DNA of 64,000 nucleotides, from assembly GCA_018266955.1 (NCBI GenBank), contig JAFDZI010000021.1, forward strand, positions 25,580 through 89,579, read 5' to 3'. Below are positions 40,600-48,376 of the stretch, one piece after another. The translations under genes were made by a program, and so were the position numbers. This DNA is from Bacteroidota bacterium (GTDB taxonomy: Bacteria > Bacteroidota > Bacteroidia > Flavobacteriales > Weeksellaceae). Each line of letters starts with the position of its first letter. The stretch's first letter is position 1. The notes under the pieces were generated by a model, which saw only the letters and a program-made list of their open reading frames with translations, was not told the origin of the DNA and did no database searches.

Positions 40600-43005
40600 T
40601 TAATTTCTCAACGGTTTACCTTTTTGTAACATGTGCTGAATTCTTTCCAGAGTTTTTCTTTCGCCACAAAGCGATAGGAAGGTTTCTCTTTCCAGATTCA
40701 ATAAATATCTTTCAGAAACCAATGTAGGTTCGGATAAGTTGCCACCTACCATAACATTGGCTAATTTATCGGCAATTTTCTTGTCGTATTCAGAAATATA
40801 GTTTCCTGCCAGCATCTGGTCGGTACCCACCAAGAACATTCCTAAAGCATCTTTACCCAGAACCATTACTTTTTCTTCAATCGGTTGGGTATAACCTTGT
40901 TCTGCCATGAGTAAAGCCACTTTTTTGGCCTCGGCAATTTGTTGGTTTTTGTTTACGACGACAAAATCTTTTCCGTGTTCCAGAATTCCCATATCGAAAG
41001 CTTCATAAGCGGAAGTTGCTACTTTGGCCATGGCAATATTCATAAAAGCATCTCTCAGACGGTTGGTTTTTACATCATCTTTTACAAAATCTTTAGAAGT
41101 TCTGCGGGTAAATTCTTTAGTTCCACCACCACCAGGAATCACCCCAACTCCTAATTCTACTAATCCGATATAGGTTTCAGCAGCAGCTACTACGCGGTCG
41201 GCATGTAAGGTCATTTCGCAGCCACCACCCAAGGTCATTCCGAAAGGTGCCACAACGGTAGGGATAGCAGAGTAGCGAACTCTCATCATGGTATTTTGGA
41301 AGTACGCAATGGCCATATTCAGATCGTCCCAATCTTGGTCCACCGCCATCATCATAATCATGGCCAGGTTAGCACCAACTGAGAAATTGGCTCCTTGGTT
41401 GGCGATGACCAATCCGTCGTATTCTTTTTCAGCTAGATCGATCGCTCTGTTTAATCCATCTAAAACTTCACCACCAAGTGAATTCATTTTAGAACGAATT
41501 TCAAAGTTGATGATTCCGTCCCCTAAATCCTGAATGGCAGCACCAGAGTTAGACCAAAGCGTTTTATTTTTACGGATATTATCCAAGATAATGAAAGATT
41601 CTTTTCCTGGGATAGAAAGATAATTACCTGAATTTTTCTCGAAATAAGTAGATTGACCTTCATCGTTTACTTTATAGAAGGATTCACCTTTTTCTACCAA
41701 TGCTTTTGCCCAATCGGAAATTTCATAACCCGCTTCTTTAGCAAGTTCTGCACCTTTGGCAACTCCTACGGCATCCCAAATTTCGAACGGACCGTTTTCC
41801 CAACCGAAACCGGCTTTCATGGCGTCATCAATTTTGTAGATGTCCTCGGAGATTTCAGGAACTTTGTGGGAAACATAAGCAAACATGGCTCCTAAAGAAA
41901 GTCTGTAGAATTCACCTGCTTTATCTTTACCACCGATTAATACTTTGAAACGATCAATTGGTTTATCAATGGTCTTGGTGAGTTCCAGTGTAGGGAAGCT
42001 TACTTTGCCTTGAGATTCGTATTCCAAAGTTTCCAAGTTGAGCTGTAGAATTTCCGATTTTCCGTCTTCTCCTTTTACTTTTTTAAAGAATCCTTGTCCG
42101 GTTTTAGAACCTAAGAATTTGTTCTCCATCAGGAAGTTGATGTACGACGGCATTTCAAACTGATTCTTGAAAAGCTCCTGCTCAACACCACTTTCTCTAA
42201 CACCGTTGGCTACATGTACCAAAGTATCCAGACCCACCACATCGGCGGTACGGAAAGTAGCCGATTTTGGACGACCAATAACCGGACCGGTTAATTTGTC
42301 CACTTCAGCAATAGAAAGTCCTAATTTCTGAATGGTGTGGAAGATGTTCATAATCCCGAAAACTCCAATTCTGTTGGCAATAAATGCAGGAGTATCTTTG
42401 GCCAAAACGGTTGTTTTTTCAAGGAATTTAGCTCCGTAATGCATATAGAAATCTACAATTTCAGGTTTGGTATGTGGAGTAGGGATAATTTCTAATAAAG
42501 GTAAATATCGAACAGGGTTAAAGAAATGCGTTCCTGCAAAATAATCTTTAAAATCGTCGCTTCTACCTTCGGTTAGGAAATGAATAGGAATTCCGGAAGT
42601 ATTGGAAGAAACCAAAGTTCCCGGAGTACGGAACTGTTCTATTTTCTCGTACACCGATTTTTTGATGTCTAGTCTTTCAACAACTACTTCAATGATCCAG
42701 TCGGTATTTTTAATTTTTACCATATCATCATCAAAATTACCTACTTTAATACGGTCGGCAAATTTTGAAGAATAAAGTAGTGCAGGACTGGCTTTTAAGA
42801 GTTTAGCTTTGCTTTCGGTGGCAATTCTGTTTCTAACTACTTTGTCTTCTTTGGTAAGTCCTTTTTTTTGTTCGGCTTCGGTCAGTTCAAACGGAACAAT
42901 ATCGAGCAGTAAAACTTCCACTCCGATATTGGCAAAATGAGCAGCAATACCGCTACCCATAATTCCGGAACCTAAAACCGTTACATGTTTGATTCGTCTT
43001 TTCAT
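40600..43005 (-). CDS. fadN: 3-hydroxyacyl-CoA dehydrogenase/enoyl-CoA hydratase, FadN type
   Basis: An 801-residue bifunctional beta-oxidation enzyme. The dehydrogenase comes first (VLGSGIMGSGIAAHFANIG at residues 10-28, SSNTSGIPIHFL near 133, GTHFFNPVRYLPLLEII near 157), and the enoyl-CoA hydratase fold is C-terminal (VIANQGANFSVGANLAMI near 530, FGMTLGGGCEMTLHADRVV near 592 with the glutamate, VELGVGVIPGGGGT near 620). This order is the reverse of E. coli FadB and matches B. subtilis FadN. It is the first enzyme gene after marR, with a leader repeat in the 105-bp gap. Confidence 0.94.
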   Translation of the reverse strand: MKRRIKHVTVLGSGIMGSGIAAHFANIGVEVLLLDIVPFELTEAEQKKGLTKEDKVVRNRIATESKAKLLKASPALLYSSKFADRIKVGNFDDDMVKIKNTDWIIEVVVERLDIKKSVYEKIEQFRTPGTLVSSNTSGIPIHFLTEGRSDDFKDYFAGTHFFNPVRYLPLLEIIPTPHTKPEIVDFYMHYGAKFLEKTTVLAKDTPAFIANRIGVFGIMNIFHTIQKLGLSIAEVDKLTGPVIGRPKSATFRTADVVGLDTLVHVANGVRESGVEQELFKNQFEMPSYINFLMENKFLGSKTGQGFFKKVKGEDGKSEILQLNLETLEYESQGKVSFPTLELTKTIDKPIDRFKVLIGGKDKAGEFYRLSLGAMFAYVSHKVPEISEDIYKIDDAMKAGFGWENGPFEIWDAVGVAKGAELAKEAGYEISDWAKALVEKGESFYKVNDEGQSTYFEKNSGNYLSIPGKESFIILDNIRKNKTLWSNSGAAIQDLGDGIINFEIRSKMNSLGGEVLDGLNRAIDLAEKEYDGLVIANQGANFSVGANLAMIMMMAVDQDWDDLNMAIAYFQNTMMRVRYSAIPTVVAPFGMTLGGGCEMTLHADRVVAAAETYIGLVELGVGVIPGGGGTKEFTRRTSKDFVKDDVKTNRLRDAFMNIAMAKVATSAYEAFDMGILEHGKDFVVVNKNQQIAEAKKVALLMAEQGYTQPIEEKVMVLGKDALGMFLVGTDQMLAGNYISEYDKKIADKLANVMVGGNLSEPTLVSERYLLNLERETFLSLCGERKTLERIQHMLQKGKPLRN

Positions 43006-43040
43006 TATGTAGATTTTTATTTTTTTTAAAGGTCAAATGT

Positions 43041-43094
43041 AATCGCCAATCTTTATGGGTGGTTTTGTACAAAAATTGGTTAATGGCGATTTCA
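43041..43094 (-). repeat. Leader repeat element, copy 5 (short form) before fadN
   Basis: On the minus strand AATCGCCA (43091-43084) and TGGCGATT (43048-43041) form a perfect 8-bp closing stem around a 35-nt loop containing TTTTGTACAAAA. It lies 35 bp before the fadN ATG, wholly within the gap after marR. Shared blocks with other copies are ATGAAATCGCCA and AAAGATTGGCGATT. Confidence 0.65.
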
Positions 43095-43110
43095 TTATAA
43101 TAATTTGTTT

Positions 43111-43563
43111 TTATTTTTTAGAATTGAGTTCAATAGAGATTTTCATAATTTCACTCATCACTTCTTTGAAGGTCTCCAGTTTTTCTGGGGCTATTTTTTC
43201 ACTTACTTTTTTGTTGAAATTTACCACAACTTCTTTAGATAAGTTTCTGGAATTCAAACCTTTGTCGGTTAATTTAATAATAACTTCTCTTTTGTCGGTA
43301 GTTGTTTTTTCTTTGTAGATATAGCCATTATCCTCTAAAAGTTTGATAATTCTGGTTAAAGATGTAGGTTCAATCGCCATTTTGGGGCCAAGATTGGTGC
43401 TTCGGGTGCCTTCTTTTGGGTCAATTTTTAACAATGTTAATGCTTGAACAGCGGTGGCATCATAATCTTGAGCCATTTCCGAATACATTTTAGAAACAGA
43501 GAGCCAAGTTTGCTTTAGAATCAAGTCAATATTATCCACTTTATCTTTGTTATTTATTTCCAT
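43111..43563 (-). CDS. MarR-family transcriptional regulator of the fad operon
   Basis: A 150-residue winged-helix regulator. The DNA-binding part spans about residues 45-110, with TSLTRIIKLLEDNGYI as the recognition region and the wing KEKTTTDKREVIIKLTDKGL. It is the first gene of marR-fadN-fadA-fadE, so it is likely to repress the operon and be relieved by acyl-CoA or a fatty acid, as in other MarR or FadR-like systems. Two palindromes lie just upstream, and one sits inside the promoter. Confidence 0.88.
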   Translation of the reverse strand: MEINNKDKVDNIDLILKQTWLSVSKMYSEMAQDYDATAVQALTLLKIDPKEGTRSTNLGPKMAIEPTSLTRIIKLLEDNGYIYKEKTTTDKREVIIKLTDKGLNSRNLSKEVVVNFNKKVSEKIAPEKLETFKEVMSEIMKISIELNSKK

Positions 43564-43586
43564 ATCATTTTAATTTTGATGTATTC

Positions 43587-43616
43587 CAAAGATAATAATA
43601 TTATGCATGCATAATA
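43587..43616 (-). promoter_or_regulatory. marR promoter with perfect 18-bp palindromic operator
   Basis: TATCTTTG (43594-43587, minus strand) is the -7 box. TATTATGCATGCATAATA (43599-43616) is a perfect palindrome in the space where polymerase would contact the -33 to -7 spacer, so a bound dimer would block transcription. Autorepression by the MarR protein is the simplest reading. Confidence 0.65.
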
Positions 43617-43678
43617 CTTTAAGAATGTTAAAATTTGTTAAATAACTTGTAATCAGGAAGATAAAAAATATGAATTGC

Positions 43679-43703
43679 ATAATACTATGCATGCATAATA
43701 TTA
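43679..43703. promoter_or_regulatory. Second TATGCATGCATA palindrome upstream of marR
   Basis: TATGCATGCATA with flanking ATAATATTATT repeats the core of the first operator about 85 bp upstream, between the ABC ATPase gene end and marR. It may allow looping or cooperative binding. Confidence 0.6.
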
Positions 43704-43727
43704 TTCTAAGTCTTTGAAAATGTAGTA

Positions 43728-44657
43728 TTAATGAATGTTTTGGATTATATTAAGAATATCTTCAAAAGAATTGCATTTTTTTTGAATATTTCCGTTTGTT
43801 ACTTCCCAAATGTTGTTGTTGAATCTAATATTAAATGAAGAGAGGTCGGAATTGAAGTTTTTTTGAAGCACAGAATAGAGCATTTCTTTTTGCAAATCGG
43901 GTGCAATAATATGGGGCGCCAAAAATGAATCATCAAAATCGAAGAGCGTAGGTTGGGTGAGCTCTTTGTGTTGTAAGAGAACATCTTCTGTAATTCCGGA
44001 ATAGAATTTCTGATCCTTAATGTACCAAATTTTATCGGCAAATTCTTTAGCCAATCGCCAGTCGTGGGAAGAAAATAGAATTATTTTATTCTCTTTTTTA
44101 GCAATGGTTCTCAGGAGTTTTAAAATGGCAATTTTGTTGGTTTCATCCAAATGGGTAGTGGGTTCGTCCAGAATAATCATGGGTGTGTTTTGTGCCAAAG
44201 CTCTACCAATAAAGGCTTTTTGTAAATTACCATCCGAAAGTCTTCTCAGTTGTTGATCTTGGTAAGATGTTAAATTTAATTGACGAATGATGTTTTCCAC
44301 TTCTTTTTTATCATTGGTATTCAATTCGAAATAATAGGGATAATGGATGTATTTTCCCAATGAAATTAAGTCTCGAACGGTATAATGAACTGGAATTTCG
44401 GACTTTGAAAAAACAATGGAAATCCAATGTGCCATTTCTTTTACATTTAAATTAGTTGATTTTTCTTGATTAAGAAATATTTGTCCGTTTTTGGCAGGTA
44501 ATTGGTTCAATAAAGTTTTAATGAGCGTTGTTTTTCCTACTCCATTATTCCCAATCAGTAAAACGACATCTCCGAGTTGAAGTTGAGTATTGATGCCATT
44601 AACAATACTGTTTTTATAGCCAATCGCTAAATCTTTTATGTCTAAGAAATTCTTCAT
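43728..44657 (-). CDS. ABC transporter ATP-binding protein, iron-chelate (FecE) type
   Basis: A 309-residue ATPase with Walker A IGNNGVGKTTLIKTL near residues 36-50, the ABC signature LRRLSDGNLQKAFIGRAL near 140 (LSDGN in place of LSGGQ), Walker B MIILDEPTTHLD near 163 and the switch histidine in ILFSSHDWRLA near 194. The last 85 residues form an extension beyond the usual FecE length. It follows the permease gene with no gap, so they form one transport unit. The substrate is probably a siderophore, heme or cobalamin. Confidence 0.9.
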   Translation of the reverse strand: MKNFLDIKDLAIGYKNSIVNGINTQLQLGDVVLLIGNNGVGKTTLIKTLLNQLPAKNGQIFLNQEKSTNLNVKEMAHWISIVFSKSEIPVHYTVRDLISLGKYIHYPYYFELNTNDKKEVENIIRQLNLTSYQDQQLRRLSDGNLQKAFIGRALAQNTPMIILDEPTTHLDETNKIAILKLLRTIAKKENKIILFSSHDWRLAKEFADKIWYIKDQKFYSGITEDVLLQHKELTQPTLFDFDDSFLAPHIIAPDLQKEMLYSVLQKNFNSDLSSFNIRFNNNIWEVTNGNIQKKCNSFEDILNIIQNIH

Positions 44658-45635
44658 TTATGCAGAATAAGATTTGGATTGTACCAGCATCAACAAAATG
44701 ACTGGGATACCAAATAGTGATGTGATGACATTGATGGGTAGTTTAGAATACTCTGAGAATATCGAAAATACTTGCATGATTAAAATTCCCAAAAGCATAT
44801 TGAAAATCCATTGTTGCCATAGTTTGGATGGATTATACAACATTCTGCAAAAATGCGGAACGACAATACCAATGAATAATATAGGTCCTAAAAATGCGGT
44901 AACAGATGCAGATAATAGGGAAGATGCCATAATAATGAGCCACTTTAGATGTTTTAAATTAACACCCAAACTCTGTGCATACTGTAGTCCTAAGCTATTT
45001 CCAATTAAGGGCTTTATTGATTTGAAAGCCATGCCCAATCCAATGAACACAATAATGAATAAAACTGTAATTTGATTTCCTGATAAAATATTATTGGCAC
45101 CAAAACTCCACAAGATATAATTTTTTAAACTCTGGTTATTGGCATATAGTTGTAGTATAGAAACTATCGCGCCAGCCAATGCAGAAATTAAAAATCCGAA
45201 AATTATAAGAAAAGATTTATCCGGAAATCGATGGACAAATCCTAGAAGAACAAACATCATAAAAATGCTTCCAAGAATAGCAAAAAAACTAAGGAATGAG
45301 TTTTGTAAAAATTCGGGAATTAACCAATCTTGAGAGAAAAAAATAAAGACTGCAACCGACAAACTTGCCACCGAAGTAATTCCTAAAACTGAAGGTCCAG
45401 CCAAAGGATTCTGAAAATATTCCTGCAGTAAAAAACCAGAAGTAGGAATGGCAATTCCAGCCAAAAGCATAGATAGAACCCTGTTGTAACGCAAAGTAAC
45501 AATGGTGGACTGCTCTGTATTACCCAAGAAATCATCTAAATGTACGGTACTATATCCGGTATTCAAATTCAAAATAATACTCATCACAATGAGAAAAAGT
45601 AATAGAAATACAGAGGTTTTAAAATTTTTTATCAT
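44658..45635 (-). CDS. FecCD-family ABC transporter permease
   Basis: A 325-residue inner-membrane permease with nine or ten hydrophobic helices and the FecCD blocks STIVTLRYNRVLSMLLAGIA near residue 44, NPLAGPSVLGITSVAS near 72 and FLGPILFIGIVVPHFCRML near 249. It imports an iron chelate or cobalamin together with the adjacent ATPase. No periplasmic binding protein or TonB receptor lies next to it, so that partner must be elsewhere. Confidence 0.93.
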   Translation of the reverse strand: MIKNFKTSVFLLLFLIVMSIILNLNTGYSTVHLDDFLGNTEQSTIVTLRYNRVLSMLLAGIAIPTSGFLLQEYFQNPLAGPSVLGITSVASLSVAVFIFFSQDWLIPEFLQNSFLSFFAILGSIFMMFVLLGFVHRFPDKSFLIIFGFLISALAGAIVSILQLYANNQSLKNYILWSFGANNILSGNQITVLFIIVFIGLGMAFKSIKPLIGNSLGLQYAQSLGVNLKHLKWLIIMASSLLSASVTAFLGPILFIGIVVPHFCRMLYNPSKLWQQWIFNMLLGILIMQVFSIFSEYSKLPINVITSLFGIPVILLMLVQSKSYSA

Positions 45636-45683
45636 TGAGAATGAAACATTTATAAGAACTCGGTTTTGCTATAAAAACAAATT

Positions 45684-45717
45684 ACAGAGTCTAATTTACT
45701 TTTAAAACAGACTCTGT
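45684..45717 (-). terminator. Hairpin after the TlpA-like gene
   Basis: ACAGAGTCT pairs with AGACTCTGT over 9 bp around a 16-nt loop, just after the end of the minus-strand gene at 45730. Confidence 0.65.
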
Positions 45718-45729
45718 ATGGATATATTT

Positions 45730-46299
45730 TTATTTTAAAAATGATGCTAATTTGCTGTCTAATTGTTCTTTAGACATAGATCCTACTGTTTCGTCCATTT
45801 GATCCCCTTTTTTAATTACTGTAAAAGGAATACTTTCTCCTTGCCAAGTTTTAAAATTCTTTGTGAAAAATTCTGGGGTTAGTTGGGCTCCATCCAAAAG
45901 AACTATATTTTTGGATAATTGGTTTTCTTCGCCAAAGCTAACTACCTTGTCGTTCCAGTCCGATTTATCGTCCAAAGAAATGAAAGTGAATTTTACTGGT
46001 TTGTCTTTTAACTCAGCCATTTTCTCTTTAAAATGGGGAATTTCTCGCATACAAGGTCCACACCAAGTAGCAAAGAAATTGGTTACATACACCGTATCAT
46101 TCGTTTTGGATTGTAATAACTGATTGGCTTTTTCCAAATCGTATTCAACCAAATGAACAGTTTGGGCAGTGGGTGTTGTTGCTGTTGCTGTTGTAGCGGT
46201 GCTATCTGTAGTTAAACTGTTGTTTTCGGGAGTCGAATTTTCTTTTTTACAAGAAACGAATCCTAGAATGAGACAAGTGCTGAGAATTACTTTTTTCAT
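45730..46299 (-). CDS. TlpA/ResA-like thioredoxin lipoprotein
   Basis: A 189-residue lipoprotein. The signal MKKVILSTCLILGFVSCKKE has the lipobox GFVSC with the acylated cysteine near residue 17, followed by a low-complexity linker rich in threonine and alanine (TDSTATTATATTPTAQT). The thioredoxin fold has the redox motif FFATWCGPCMREIPHFK near residue 73 and the cis-proline region WQGESIPFTVIKK near 155. It would reduce or isomerise disulfides in the periplasm, perhaps for cytochrome maturation. No partner is adjacent. Confidence 0.9.
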   Translation of the reverse strand: MKKVILSTCLILGFVSCKKENSTPENNSLTTDSTATTATATTPTAQTVHLVEYDLEKANQLLQSKTNDTVYVTNFFATWCGPCMREIPHFKEKMAELKDKPVKFTFISLDDKSDWNDKVVSFGEENQLSKNIVLLDGAQLTPEFFTKNFKTWQGESIPFTVIKKGDQMDETVGSMSKEQLDSKLASFLK

Positions 46300-46387
46300 T
46301 ATGATATATTTTTTAAATTATTCATTAATTTTGGAAACCATGATGATGAAAATGATGTGATTCTACTCATATTTCAGAAAAAATAAT

Positions 46388-46395
46388 TAACTTTG
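46388..46395 (+). promoter_or_regulatory. -7 box TAACTTTG just before the PaaE-like gene
   Basis: It ends 5 bp before the ATG at 46401, so the transcript could be leaderless, as for the sigma-54 activator gene. Confidence 0.5.
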
Positions 46396-46400
46396 AAAAT

Positions 46401-47537
46401 ATGATGAATGCTCACCTTTTAACCAAACGAAATCAAGCGGTATTCCACGGTCTAAAATTAATTCAAAAAAAACAATTGACCAAAAATGCCTTTTCCGTTG
46501 AATTTGAAATTCCAGAAAATTTAAAATCAAATTTTCAATTTGAATCAGGACAATATGTTTCTTTGAAAATTCCATTTCAAAATGAATACAAACAAGTTGA
46601 TTATTCCATCACTTCAGCTCCTTATGAAGGGAGAATTACTTTAGGAATCAAAATAAACTCAGAGAATAGTTCTTCTGCCATATTTTACCAACAATTTCAG
46701 GTGGGAGATTTCGTGGAAGTTTCCGAACCAAGAGGGCGATTTACTCTTGGAACCAAACCTCATGAATTTCGTACCATAGTGGGATTTTGTATGGGAATTG
46801 GTATAACTCCTATACTCAGTCATTTTAAAAATATCCTTTACAATGAGCCAAGAACTCGTTTATTTCTATTCTATGGAAACAGAACGGCTTCTGAAACAGC
46901 CTATAAAGAAGATTTGGATTTGTTGCAATCTGAACATAGCGACCGTTTGCAAGTGCATTATTTTTATTCTCAGGAAAAGAATAACGATGCCTTGTACCTA
47001 GGAAGGTTGGATGCTAAAAAACTGGTACTTATCATCAATCAAGTTTTACATCTGGACGATACCGATGAAGAGTCCACCATTTGGGATGCCGTAGATGAGG
47101 TACTGATTTGTGGCAAAGGTGAAATGATTAAATCTTTAGCCAATGCATGCTATCATCATGGAATATTGAAACAAAACATCCACTTTGAATTGTTTGATAC
47201 TTTTGAAGAAGACATTTATCCCCAAGAAAAAGAATTTCCATTGGTAGAAAATGTAGAAGTCAATTTTCAGTTATATCATAAAAACTATACTACAACTATA
47301 CCTAATAACATCAATAAAATTCTAAACTATTTATTAGAACAAGATTTTCCCATTCCTTATTCTTGCAAATCCGGAATATGTGGCAGTTGCGAATGCACAT
47401 TGGTAGAAGGAGAGGTAGAATTGTTGGAAAATGAATACTTGACCGATGCGGAAATTGCAGAGAGAAAAATACTTGTTTGTCGTGCCATACCTTTAAGTAA
47501 AAAAATAATGCTTAATTTTGATTCGGAACTAAAATAA
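46401..47537 (+). CDS. PaaE-type ferredoxin-NAD(P) reductase with 2Fe-2S domain
   Basis: A 378-residue flavo-iron-sulfur protein in three parts: an FAD domain (about residues 15-115, VDYSITSAPYEGRITLGIK), an NAD(P) domain (about 120-270, VGFCMGIGITPILSHFK and VLICGKGEMIKSL) and a C-terminal plant-type ferredoxin domain (about 290-378) with cysteines in YSCKSGICGSCECTL and ILVCRA. It passes electrons from NADPH to an oxygenase or desaturase, like PaaE in phenylacetyl-CoA oxidation, but no paa genes are near. The start could be either of the first two ATGs. Confidence 0.92.
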   Translation: MMNAHLLTKRNQAVFHGLKLIQKKQLTKNAFSVEFEIPENLKSNFQFESGQYVSLKIPFQNEYKQVDYSITSAPYEGRITLGIKINSENSSSAIFYQQFQVGDFVEVSEPRGRFTLGTKPHEFRTIVGFCMGIGITPILSHFKNILYNEPRTRLFLFYGNRTASETAYKEDLDLLQSEHSDRLQVHYFYSQEKNNDALYLGRLDAKKLVLIINQVLHLDDTDEESTIWDAVDEVLICGKGEMIKSLANACYHHGILKQNIHFELFDTFEEDIYPQEKEFPLVENVEVNFQLYHKNYTTTIPNNINKILNYLLEQDFPIPYSCKSGICGSCECTLVEGEVELLENEYLTDAEIAERKILVCRAIPLSKKIMLNFDSELK

Positions 47538-47548
47538 TTTTTATCCTT

Positions 47549-48166
47549 TTGAATCGTTTTCTCACAATACTCAAATCTTGTAAGAACATCGCAGAAATTA
47601 CTTTCTTGTTGATGGTTTTAGCCAATATCTGGGTATTTTCTATTACCAATGGGAAAACTTACAGTAGAATTTCTAAAATTCCCCCTCGAGAAATTGCTCT
47701 AGTTTTGGGTACTTCGCCCAAAATGAGGTCTGGGATTTCCAATCCGTATTTTGTAGCCCGAATGGATGCTGCAGCTCTTCTCTATCACCATGGGAAAATT
47801 AAGAAAATATTGGTTAGTGGTGAGAAAAGCAAAGGCTACGACGAAACTGAAGCCATGAAAAATTATCTTATTTTTCAAGAAGGAGTGCCAGAAAATATTA
47901 TCATGCAGGACACCGAAGGTTTTAATACCCGTAGATCCATTAATAATTGTAAAAACTCGTTTAAAAAATCCAATGTCATCATCGTTTCTCAAGGTTTTCA
48001 TAACCTTAGAGCATTATTTTATGCCCGGAATATACAGATGAATGCTTTGGCTTTTGATGCCCGAGATGTCTATAAAAACGAAAGTTTCTACCGAAATCAA
48101 TTCAGGGAATTTTTGGCAAGAGTTTCTGCGGTAGTATATTATATTACCGGTGTTGAGGTGAAATAA
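47549..48166 (+). CDS. SanA/YdcF-like DUF218 protein
   Basis: A 205-residue membrane-anchored protein with one helix near residues 16-32 (TFLLMVLANIWVFSITNG) and a DUF218 domain: IALVLGTSPKMRSGISNPYFVARMDAA near 49-75, then KKILVSGEK and IIMQDTEGFNTRRSI. It resembles SanA, which protects the cell envelope in E. coli. The start appears to be a TTG 12 bp after the previous stop. An operon with the reductase gene is possible. Confidence 0.82.
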   Translation: MNRFLTILKSCKNIAEITFLLMVLANIWVFSITNGKTYSRISKIPPREIALVLGTSPKMRSGISNPYFVARMDAAALLYHHGKIKKILVSGEKSKGYDETEAMKNYLIFQEGVPENIIMQDTEGFNTRRSINNCKNSFKKSNVIIVSQGFHNLRALFYARNIQMNALAFDARDVYKNESFYRNQFREFLARVSAVVYYITGVEVK

Positions 48167-48338
48167 TTAGATAGTTGTAGTATAGTAGGTTGGTTTAAAT
48201 TTAATTGAGTTTGCCACAAATTTCCGAAATTTAATTGGGGTTTAAAGAGAAAAGAATAGTGTAGATGAACCGATTTTTAGCTCAAAAAGACAATTTTCTA
48301 ATCCCAGACTTTCATTTTAGTTTTTCAATTAAAAATCA

Positions 48339-48346
48339 TACTTTTG
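48339..48346 (+). promoter_or_regulatory. -7 box TACTTTTG of purB
   Basis: TACTTTTG lies 30 bp before the ATG at 48377, with a T-rich segment but no exact TTTG 19-20 bp upstream. Confidence 0.5.
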
Positions 48347-48376
48347 TAACATCTAAAATTAAAAGTAAAACCTGAA

